Source of the DNA: CAYQAJ01 sp964415245
Lineage (GTDB): Bacteria; Planctomycetota; Planctomycetia; Pirellulales; Pirellulaceae
Direction of reading: 5' to 3'
Assembly (NCBI GenBank): GCA_964415245.1
Contig: CAYQAJ010000275.1
Location: 1 to 6,818 of the forward strand
Length of the DNA stretch: 6,818 nt
Shown: in pieces, positions 1 to 6,155 of the stretch
Position numbering within the stretch: the stretch's first letter is position 1
How the letters are laid out: each line of letters begins with the position of its first letter
Notes under the pieces: generated by a model
The model's database searches: none
What the model was told of the DNA's origin: nothing
Seen by the model: the letters and a program-made list of their open reading frames with translations, nothing else
Translations under genes and position numbers: made by a program

Positions 1-1
1 T

Positions 2-865
2 CGCACTACACTAAATTCGCTCGGCAGGTGTCTCAAAGTCGTTGACACGTTCCGACGAGACTTTCCTCGCCGTCTGGAAAAAACGATTTCCGATGGCATC
101 AAAGACTTGATCGAAGTCGTGTTTTCTAAGTACCGCCTGAGCGCTACATCGCTGAGGGAACTGGCAGAAATCGGCATCAATGTTATCGTGAAAGACATTT
201 GGCCACCCGAGGGAACGTCGGGCGTCGTGATTGCCGGATTCGGCGAAGAGGAAAAGTACCCGGCCGTCAAGACGTTCACGACCGATTTGGTTGCGTTGGA
301 TCGGCTCATTTATCGGGACGAACCATCGATGAGCACGAACCTCTGCGACTTTGAAGGGCCAAACCCAGTTGCGATCTTGCCGTTCGCGCAACGAGACGTA
401 ATGGACGCATTCCTTCGGGGAATTGACCCGCAGATCGAATTGTTCGTTCGCCGTTTTTTCTCGGTTGTTCTTCGCCAATGGCCAGACAAAGTTGCGGAAA
501 ACCTTCCTGCCCTCTCAACGCCCAGAAAGCGTGCGCTCTCCAAAAAACTCGCGGAGGTCAGCGACACCGCACTGGAAGAATTTGAGGAACGACTTGCAAA
601 ACGTATTCGCCAGCGACACGTTAGCCCTCTCTTGCAGGCCGTCGCCCACCTACCAAAGGAAGAGCTTGCCGCCATGGCGGAGGCTGCTATAAACTTAACA
701 TCGGTCAAGCGAAAGATGTCTTTGGAAATCGAAACTGTCGGCGGGCCGGCGGATGTGGCCGTCATTACCAAAGGCGACGGTTTCGTGTGGACGAAACGCA
801 AGCACTACTTTCGGCCTGAACTGAATCACCATTTCTTTGCAAACTACTTCAGAGCGGGAGACTAG
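2..865 (+). CDS. Conserved protein of uncertain function, 3' part (possible Ntn-hydrolase/proteasome-like fold)
   Basis: The frame is open from base 2 to the TAG at 863-865, giving 287 residues with no start inside the window that must be used. The TTG at 107 is only the first start-like codon, so the gene almost certainly begins left of the window. There is no signal peptide or membrane segment in the visible part. A glycine-rich hydrophobic strand (VVIAGFGEEE, residues 75-84) is followed by a hydrophobic stretch with LPFAQRDVMDAF (about 126-137), a charged helical region (about 175-207), and a C-terminal motif GGPADVAVITKGDGFVW (247-263) followed by KRKHYF. From memory, this ending resembles bacterial hypothetical proteins with a proteasome-type Ntn-hydrolase N-terminus. 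That N-terminus, with any catalytic Thr/Ser/Cys, is not in view, so the function is inference only. Sampled 60-base lines have about 47-50% GC, well below the genes to the right. Confidence 0.85.
   Translation, partial: RTTLNSLGRCLKVVDTFRRDFPRRLEKTISDGIKDLIEVVFSKYRLSATSLRELAEIGINVIVKDIWPPEGTSGVVIAGFGEEEKYPAVKTFTTDLVALDRLIYRDEPSMSTNLCDFEGPNPVAILPFAQRDVMDAFLRGIDPQIELFVRRFFSVVLRQWPDKVAENLPALSTPRKRALSKKLAEVSDTALEEFEERLAKRIRQRHVSPLLQAVAHLPKEELAAMAEAAINLTSVKRKMSLEIETVGGPADVAVITKGDGFVWTKRKHYFRPELNHHFFANYFRAGD
856..860 (+). promoter_or_regulatory. Ribosome binding site for the 66-codon gene
   Basis: GGGAG lies inside the last codons of the upstream gene, seven bases before the ATG at 868. It supports this start and suggests that the two genes are translated from one transcript. 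Confidence 0.55.
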
Positions 866-867
866 TT

Positions 868-1068
868 ATGCCGCGCGAGCCACGGAAAAAGGCACGGAAG
901 GTAGAAAACGCAAAGGAACGCGAGTTTACCTACACCCAATACCTTGCCGAATACGCGGCAAAGGACGCCGGCGAACAAGATGCCGTTCTCGAAGACCCGG
1001 AAGAGGCGGCGGAGGAGCTCGCCAAGCACACAATGGCTCTCCTAACCGCCGCGCTCGAAGAAGAATAG
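868..1068 (+). CDS. Small charged hypothetical protein (66 aa)
   Basis: ATG at 868 to TAG at 1066-1068. It begins two bases after the stop of the preceding gene and has a GGGAG site at good spacing, so the two are very probably co-transcribed and translationally linked. The first 20 residues are strongly basic (MPREPRKKARKVENAKERE). The second half is acidic and helix-prone (DPEEAAEELAKHTMALLTAALEEE). It contains no cysteine, membrane segment or signal peptide. I do not recognise a family. Its tight linkage and bipolar charge would fit a small partner or accessory subunit of the upstream protein, but that is inference. It is real rather than spurious because its spacing, ribosome site and moderate base composition all match the upstream gene, whereas the other frames here run into the opposite-strand gene. 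Confidence 0.7.
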   Translation: MPREPRKKARKVENAKEREFTYTQYLAEYAAKDAGEQDAVLEDPEEAAEELAKHTMALLTAALEEE

Positions 1069-1077
1069 GGCCACATG

Positions 1078-1096
1078 AATCGGGTGGCACCCGGTT
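1078..1096. terminator. Short hairpin between convergent genes, possible weak bidirectional terminator
   Basis: CGGGT (1081-1085) pairs with ACCCG (1089-1093) across a GGC loop. The stem can extend by a U-G and two A-U pairs (1078-1080 with 1094-1096). It fills much of the 27-base gap between the + strand gene ending at 1068 and the - strand gene ending at 1096, whose stop codon it touches. No T-run follows it on either strand, so intrinsic termination would be inefficient. The call rests mainly on position. Confidence 0.3.
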
Positions 1097-3351
1097 CACA
1101 CCAGTCCCCATCGTTTGCGCATCACCCATTCGCCGGTGAGCAAACCGACCAGCAGCAAGAACAGCAGCCAGGCGTCGCGGTGGTTGCCGGCTAGTTGCCA
1201 CTTCTCTTGGGTCTCGATGGTGAGCTCGGGGGGTTCGAGCCGGTTCAGCTCGGCGGCGAGGTCTTCGGGGCTGACGACTTTGCCGCCCCATTGGCGAGTG
1301 ACTTCGGCCAGGCGGGCAAGCTGGTCGGGGTCGGCGGCTGGGTTGCTGAGCTCGACGTCGTGATCGAACACCAGAAAATCCTGGCTCATTGAGCCGATCG
1401 ACTGCGTGCCGCGGCGGGCGGTCGCTTCGACCGTGTACTTGCCGGCCTGGGTGGTTTCGTCGAAAGCGGCGGTCACGTTGTCGCCGTCGCGCGTGAGCGG
1501 CACGTCTTGGGTGGTGCCGTCGGGCAGGCGCACGTTGAGCGAGTAGTCGGCGTCCGTCACCGCTTCCCCGGAGGCCGATCGCGCTCCGGCCGAAAGCTGC
1601 ACGCGCCCGCCGGGGTTGAGCCGCCGCTGCGAGAGCCGCAGCCACACCAGCTCGTCGGTGGCGTCCTCGCGCCCAGTGAGCCACAACATGGCCTGCCGCC
1701 AGAACCGCTTGTGGCGGTCCTGGTTCCCCTCCATGTACCAGTGCCAGGTCGAGTCGCCCAGGAAGGCCAGCACGCGGCCGTCGCCATATTCGCCGTTCAC
1801 CAACAGCGGCACCGTCGGCCCGGCCGACGCCAGCACCTGCGCGCTCGGCTTGACCGACACTTTGTTCGCCCCGTCGAGCTCGGGCAGCGCCCGCCACGCC
1901 GCCGAGTTTTCATCGGTATCGGGCGCGAGCCGCGTGACGAAGTGCGAACCGGTGGGCATCATGGCCAGCGGCCCGGCGACGTGCATGTCGGTGAAGATGC
2001 GGTCCCCGAAGTCCTGCCGCTCCTGCTCGCCCATGACGATGGGAAGCACGTCCCGCAGCGGCGTCTTCTGGTATCCGCCGGCGCCGTAACTGTGATAGCC
2101 GCCGAGCGTGAGCAGCCCCTTGCCTTTGGCGACCGCGTCGGCCAGGGCTTGCAGCCCAGCGCGATCGAGCGCGTCGGAATCGAGGTCGCCCAGGATGAAG
2201 GCGTCGTAGTCGTCGCCGGCGAACGTGTCGGCCAGCTTGAGCGGCCAAGTGTCGCGGAGGCGGTGGTCGATCCAGCGGAATTCGAGCTCCACGTCGTCCG
2301 AGGCGTCGATCGCCCGGCGCAAAAACGCCTGCTCGGGCCGCAGCTCGCCTTCGAGGTACAGAATCCGCAGGCCTCCTTCGCGCACGGTGAGGAAGGCGGT
2401 GTGCTCGTTGTTGCTGGTGACCAGCTCGCCCTGCTGCGGCTCGGCCCGCAAGGTGAGCTCGTAGCGACCCACCTGCTGCGGGGTGAAGTTGAGCGACACT
2501 TCGAGCATTTGGCCGTCCTGGCGGGAGAAGACCTGGGTGCCGGCGACGACTTTTTCCTGTTGTTGGTCGTCGCGGAGGATGAGCTGCACGCCGAGCGGCG
2601 CGTTCACGTAGCCCCGCACCCGGAGCGATGCCCGCACCGGCAGCTCGTTGTTGACGAACACCGAGTACTCGTCGGGCATGTTTTCGACGGCCACGTCGCC
2701 CGCCTGCCCGGCGTCTCCGGCACGACCGAACGGCACCGCGAGCATGGGGGCGCCGAGTCGGGCCAACTCGCTGGCGGCCTGTTGCAGTTCGACGGCCGGG
2801 GCGTAGGCGGTTTGGGAACCGTCGCCCAACAGCACGACCGCGGCCACGCGTTTGCCGCGTTGGCGGGAGAGCGCATCGTAGAGCGAGCCGCCGATATCGG
2901 TCTGGTCCCCCTCGGGCGCTTCGGGCAGTTCGAGGGCGGAACCGTCGAAGGCGATGGGCACGAGTTCCTGGTCGTAGGCATAAACGGCGACTTCCATCTC
3001 TTCGGCGAGCCGGGCCAGCGCGGGGACCGATTCAGCGAGCGTGCGACTCTGCGCCTGCCAACGGGAATCGCTGGCCGAAGTATGCGGTTGGAGCATACTG
3101 CGGCTGGTGTCGAACAACACCATAAGCGTGGCGGTTTGCCGCTTCGACGTGGTGGTGACCCAGGTGGGGCGGAGCATGGCCATCACCACCAGCGCGATCA
3201 CGATCAAGCGCGTGACCACCAGCGCGATCCGCCGCCCGGAGCCGACAGCCCCAAATGCCGGCCGCAGCCAAAGCAGCGCCAAGAGGCCGAGCGCCAATAG
3301 GGCCACCAGCGCATAGCTGTCGAGAACGGGTTGGAGGGAAAATCGCGTCAT
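1096..3351 (-). CDS. VWA membrane protein with inactive glutamine-amidotransferase-like domain
   Basis: 751 residues. Helices at about 9-29 and 42-60 flank a basic loop. A von Willebrand factor A domain follows, with a complete-looking metal site: DTSRS (D81, S83, S85), T151-D152 in QTDIGG, and D177 in LLGDGSQ. Beta-rich, CARDB-like segments occupy about 225-325. A class I amidotransferase-like region follows (LRILYLEGELRPE near 328, DAFILGDL near 383, GLLTLGGYHSYGAGGY at 412-427, and GDGRVLAFLGDSTWHWYMEGN near 523-543). A further beta module, one helix (about 727-741) and a basic tail (RKRWGLV) close the protein. I find no cysteine anywhere in it, so amidotransferase catalysis is excluded and the domain is probably structural or ligand-binding. 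Charge distribution places the main domains outside the cytoplasmic membrane. The ATG overlaps the upstream stop as ATGA with no clear ribosome site of its own, indicating translational coupling. It is the last gene of this operon. The exact role is unknown. Confidence 0.93.
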   Translation of the reverse strand: MTRFSLQPVLDSYALVALLALGLLALLWLRPAFGAVGSGRRIALVVTRLIVIALVVMAMLRPTWVTTTSKRQTATLMVLFDTSRSMLQPHTSASDSRWQAQSRTLAESVPALARLAEEMEVAVYAYDQELVPIAFDGSALELPEAPEGDQTDIGGSLYDALSRQRGKRVAAVVLLGDGSQTAYAPAVELQQAASELARLGAPMLAVPFGRAGDAGQAGDVAVENMPDEYSVFVNNELPVRASLRVRGYVNAPLGVQLILRDDQQQEKVVAGTQVFSRQDGQMLEVSLNFTPQQVGRYELTLRAEPQQGELVTSNNEHTAFLTVREGGLRILYLEGELRPEQAFLRRAIDASDDVELEFRWIDHRLRDTWPLKLADTFAGDDYDAFILGDLDSDALDRAGLQALADAVAKGKGLLTLGGYHSYGAGGYQKTPLRDVLPIVMGEQERQDFGDRIFTDMHVAGPLAMMPTGSHFVTRLAPDTDENSAAWRALPELDGANKVSVKPSAQVLASAGPTVPLLVNGEYGDGRVLAFLGDSTWHWYMEGNQDRHKRFWRQAMLWLTGREDATDELVWLRLSQRRLNPGGRVQLSAGARSASGEAVTDADYSLNVRLPDGTTQDVPLTRDGDNVTAAFDETTQAGKYTVEATARRGTQSIGSMSQDFLVFDHDVELSNPAADPDQLARLAEVTRQWGGKVVSPEDLAAELNRLEPPELTIETQEKWQLAGNHRDAWLLFLLLVGLLTGEWVMRKRWGLV

Positions 3352-5831
3352 CTCATCGCCACGGGTGGCTGCGTTGTTGCGGTACGATGGCCTAACGCTG
3401 TTCCGCCGGTGGGTAGCCAGCGTGATTCGGTTGCTGCCACAGTCTCGGCCGTCTTTTCGGCGCGGTAGAACCGGTTGGCCAGTAAGTGTTCTAGGGCCAG
3501 CAGCACGGCCAGGGCGATCAGCAGGAACGAATAGAACTCCCGACCGACGCGCGATTCGCCTTGCTCGCGCTCGATCTGGTCGCGGCTTTGGGCCAGGCGA
3601 TAGCGATCGGCGCCCAGCACTTCGTCGAGGCGGTCGGAGTCGGCACGCGTCAAATCGGTCGTCTCGGCCGGCAGGTTCACCGCGAAGCCGCGGACGATCG
3701 GGCCGCCATCGCCAACGGGCGGAATCCCCTTCAGCCGGTACGCGCCCACCGAATCGGTAAACGCGACGCTGATTCTGCCGTCGGCGGGCGACTTTGCCTG
3801 CGGCTGACCTAGCGGCGTGAACAGCGTGTACTGCGGCGGGTCGCGCCCCTCGCGGTTGGGCAGCACCACCGTTTCGCCCGCCAGGTAGTTGAGCCGCATG
3901 GTGCCGCTGCCGGCCAGGTAGCCGAACATTTCATTCACCAGCACCACGTACGGCCAGGCGTTGTCGGCGGTGGGCAGATCGTTCCACGATTGCGGATCGA
4001 CCGTGCGGTTGGCGTCGGAGACCGGCGTCGTCATCACCAGCACGCTCCCCTGTCCCAACTGCCGCTCGATGAGCGCCGGCCGAAGGTTGCTGTACGGCAG
4101 GATCGTGCGGCTGTCCGCGGCCAGCTCGTCGAACACGAAGTAGCGATACACGGGCATCTCGCGCCACGGCACGCTGGAGGCGATGGAGCGAAACTTGGCC
4201 AGCACGGTGTGGTCGTACGTGCGCGGCGCGAGGTACAGGTCGCCCGCGTCGCTGCGACCCACAAGCCACGCCAGCGTGCCGGGCAAAACCTGCTGCGCCT
4301 CGGGGGCGTTGAACGAGGTGATGGGGCGGGCATTGTGGCCCAGGAATACCGCCAGTCCGCCGCCGCCGCGAACGTAGTCGGCCAATCGCTGCCAAACCTC
4401 GGGCGTGAGGGGGGCGGGATCCACGAGCGCCACAACTGAAAAGTCTTCGAGCCGGCGGTTGGCCAGATCGTTTTGCCGCACGTCGGTGCACTCGAACCGC
4501 GCGGCGCCGCGCTGCCGCAGTGGATACGGGGCGAGCGCTTCGGTGAGGTTCGTGGTGCGCGTGCCGGGCGGGGCGGCGACGAGCACGGGCCAAGCCGGCT
4601 TTACCTCGACGGTGAAGTGCCGCACGTCGTCGATCGGCAGTCCATCGTCGCCTTGAATCTGCACGTACGCCTGGTGCACGCCGGGCTGGAGTGTGCGATT
4701 GAGCGTGAAGCGCACCTCGCGCGAGGCGCCAGCGGCGAGCGACACCGTTTGCTGCCCCACCACCGACGCCGGCGGCACGATTAGCTTTTCGTTGCGAAGA
4801 ACGGGGAGCGTGGGGTCGGGCGTTTCGAGCATCAGCTCAACGTTGAGCGATCCCTCGCCGGTGCCGGAAACCCGCGCTGCGACTTCGAGCATGCCGCTTT
4901 GCGGCAGCACGTCGCCGGCAGGGAGAGTCACGTCGGTCACGGCGAAGTTACGGGCACCCGGCACGCCGACGTCGACCACGTACAGGGCCACGTCCTTGGC
5001 TTCCAGCTCGCGCTGGAGGGCGGCGATCTGGCCGGGCTCGGCCTTCCACGACTGGCGCGTCAGGTCGGTCAGCACGTATACTTCGCGCCGCTCGAGCTCG
5101 CTCTGGTGAACGGCGGCCATCGCGCGTCGCAGCACCTCGGGAAGCGGGAGCGAAACGCTCGTCGGCTGCAGCATGTCGACCGCCTTGCGGGCAGCCGCCT
5201 CGTCGACGGCGAACACGGGCTCGGCCGCCCGCGCGTCGACCACGGCCACCTGGCTGTCGCGGGGCAACCGATCGAGCAGCCACACCGCCGTTTCGCGAGC
5301 CGCATCGAGCCGCGTGCGATTCTCGTGTTGGTACTCCATGCGGGGCGAAGTGTCGACGATCACCACCGCGGCAACGGGCGCCTCTTCATCGCCGATGCCC
5401 GCCGACGCGCCACGCGCGAGCGTGAAGATCAACATGCCGGCCAGCGCGACGAACAAGAGACTCGCCAATGCACTCGTGGCGCCTACCATCGCCGCGCCAC
5501 GTTTCTGGAACCAGCTCATGGCCGCCGCGATTGCCGCCACGGCGAACAGGCCGCCGAGCGCCGCGATGATGATCCAATTGCCCAACAGCGCCGAGCTGAC
5601 ACTGGGCCGCATCAGCGCCAGGGCCAGCACCGCAATCGCGAGGCACCGCAACAACAGCAGCAGCAAGTGCCGAAGCTGCAGTTTGCGACGGTTCGACGCC
5701 CGACGCTGCTTGATCAGCCGCACCGCCGGGAACACAAGCTGCTTAGGCTTGCGCCGCATGACCAGGTGGAGGATAACGGGAATCCCCACCAAGAGTCCGC
5801 CCAGGATCAGCCAGAAGTTTACAAACGCCAC
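3348..5831 (-). CDS. BatA-domain / VWA membrane protein
   Basis: 827 residues. The N-terminus is a typical BatA (aerotolerance-related) membrane domain: helix at 8-25, a basic loop with RRKPKQLVFPAVRLIKQRR, a helix at 54-75, then ALMRP. Two further helices (about 85-105 and 117-139) precede a VWA domain starting near 152. Its metal motif is DTSPRM (D160, S162, R164), so the last serine of DxSxS is replaced by arginine. About 290-410 is beta-rich. From about 414 to 500 there is an amidotransferase-like fold (VVALVDPAPLTPEVW, then YVRGGGGLAVFLGHNA), followed by a long region ending in a helix at 766-784 and a threonine-rich tail. The positive-inside rule puts the VWA and later domains outside the membrane. 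The start is GTG at 5831; AAGGTG stands seven bases upstream, and MAFVNFWLILGGLLVGIP fits the family start. It overlaps the next gene by four bases. Such proteins are thought to work with DUF58 and a MoxR ATPase; the substrate is unknown. Confidence 0.93.
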   Translation of the reverse strand: MAFVNFWLILGGLLVGIPVILHLVMRRKPKQLVFPAVRLIKQRRASNRRKLQLRHLLLLLLRCLAIAVLALALMRPSVSSALLGNWIIIAALGGLFAVAAIAAAMSWFQKRGAAMVGATSALASLLFVALAGMLIFTLARGASAGIGDEEAPVAAVVIVDTSPRMEYQHENRTRLDAARETAVWLLDRLPRDSQVAVVDARAAEPVFAVDEAAARKAVDMLQPTSVSLPLPEVLRRAMAAVHQSELERREVYVLTDLTRQSWKAEPGQIAALQRELEAKDVALYVVDVGVPGARNFAVTDVTLPAGDVLPQSGMLEVAARVSGTGEGSLNVELMLETPDPTLPVLRNEKLIVPPASVVGQQTVSLAAGASREVRFTLNRTLQPGVHQAYVQIQGDDGLPIDDVRHFTVEVKPAWPVLVAAPPGTRTTNLTEALAPYPLRQRGAARFECTDVRQNDLANRRLEDFSVVALVDPAPLTPEVWQRLADYVRGGGGLAVFLGHNARPITSFNAPEAQQVLPGTLAWLVGRSDAGDLYLAPRTYDHTVLAKFRSIASSVPWREMPVYRYFVFDELAADSRTILPYSNLRPALIERQLGQGSVLVMTTPVSDANRTVDPQSWNDLPTADNAWPYVVLVNEMFGYLAGSGTMRLNYLAGETVVLPNREGRDPPQYTLFTPLGQPQAKSPADGRISVAFTDSVGAYRLKGIPPVGDGGPIVRGFAVNLPAETTDLTRADSDRLDEVLGADRYRLAQSRDQIEREQGESRVGREFYSFLLIALAVLLALEHLLANRFYRAEKTAETVAATESRWLPTGGTALGHRTATTQPPVAMR

Positions 5832-5838
5832 GGCTTCA

Positions 5839-5844
5839 CACCTT
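5839..5844 (-). promoter_or_regulatory. Ribosome binding site deciding the GTG start of the BatA-domain gene
   Basis: On the - strand AAGGTG lies seven bases before the GTG at 5831-5829. No ATG is available nearby in frame, and the protein from this GTG starts as the family usually does, so the site and the codon support each other. Confidence 0.55.
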
Positions 5845-5908
5845 ACGCGAAACGAGAATCACACACTTCAGGCGCTTCCGACCGACCGCATGTGGCCCAC
5901 GGGTACGA

Positions 5909-5943
5909 AATGACCAATGACCAAATCCAAATGACCAACGGCG
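5909..5943 (+). repeat. TGACCAA-type repeat, direct copy 1
   Basis: Contains three TGACCAA heptamers (5911-5917, 5918-5924, 5932-5938) with ATCCAA between the second and third. It matches copy 2 at 34 of 35 positions, with a single C/T difference at 5939/5979, and matches the inverted copy perfectly over 33 bases (5909-5941). Confidence 0.95.
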
Positions 5944-5948
5944 AGGTC

Positions 5949-5983
5949 AATGACCAATGACCAAATCCAAATGACCAATGGCG
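5949..5983 (+). repeat. TGACCAA-type repeat, direct copy 2
   Basis: Second direct copy exactly 40 bases after the first, with heptamers at 5951-5957, 5958-5964 and 5972-5978. The spacer between the two copies is only five bases, so they form a short tandem array. Confidence 0.95.
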
Positions 5984-6038
5984 GAGCTTGAATGGCGGCT
6001 CCATCGCAATACAGCAAACACGAGGCAGCACGAGGCAA

Positions 6039-6055
6039 TTGGTCATTGGGATTTG
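6039..6055 (-). repeat. Degenerate inverted partial copy
   Basis: TTGGTCATTGGGATTTG matches the start of the full inverted copy (6088-6104) at 16 of 17 positions. The similarity then decays to a shared TTGGT. It is probably an older or truncated member of the same repeat family. Confidence 0.65.
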
Positions 6056-6084
6056 TGGCTTGGTGCTTTCCCGCGCGAGCGGGG

Positions 6085-6117
6085 CCGTTGGTCATTTGGA
6101 TTTGGTCATTGGTCATT
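6085..6117 (-). repeat. TGACCAA-type repeat, full inverted copy
   Basis: The exact reverse complement of 5909-5941 over all 33 bases, with three TTGGTCA heptamers (6088-6094, 6102-6108, 6109-6115). Together with the direct copies it makes the gap a large imperfect palindrome with about 100-143 bases in the loop. Confidence 0.95.
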
Positions 6118-6155
6118 GCACTTCGGCTCGTGTTAATCGACTAAGCGGACTCATT

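Larger units (their letters stand above)
5832..6155. other. 324-base non-coding gap holding a repeat cluster
   Basis: This lies between the DUF58 stop (6156-6158) and the BatA-domain GTG. It holds direct and inverted copies of a TGACCAA-based repeat (listed separately), a 9-base tandem duplication CACGAGGCA (6019-6027 and 6029-6037), and a small GC hairpin, CCCGC-GCGA-GCGGG (6070-6083), without a T-run. I see no convincing -35/-10 promoter, tRNA or credible small gene. The open frames here are translations of the repeat. Confidence 0.8.

Noticed and set aside
837..1139. 100-codon + strand frame overlapping the 66-codon gene
   Set aside because: It is out of frame with the tightly linked small gene, runs into the end of the convergent gene, and gives an Arg/Gly-rich product without recognisable features.
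1507..3300. Long + strand open frame (597 codons) opposite the second VWA gene
   Set aside because: It is antisense to a gene with clear VWA motifs and membrane helices. Its translation is low-complexity, rich in His, Arg, Gly and Gln, which is typical of the reverse strand of GC-rich genes.
4899..5960. Long + strand open frame (353 codons) opposite the BatA-domain gene
   Set aside because: Antisense to a well supported gene. The protein is rich in His, Arg and Gln, and its end (MTNDQIQMTN) is just translated repeat.
5909..5983. CRISPR-like array
   Set aside because: There are only two direct copies with a five-base spacer, plus inverted copies and no cas genes. This is not CRISPR structure.
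6070..6083. GC-rich hairpin as a terminator after DUF58
   Set aside because: The stem is only five base pairs and no T-run follows on the - strand.
5868..6116. 82-codon - strand frame starting MTNDQIQMTN
   Set aside because: It is mostly a translation of the direct and inverted repeats, has no family signal, and its start lies within the inverted copy.
5832..6155. Complete insertion sequence or transposon
   Set aside because: There is no transposase frame and no clear target-site duplication. The inverted repeats are internal and accompanied by direct copies rather than sitting at the ends of an element.
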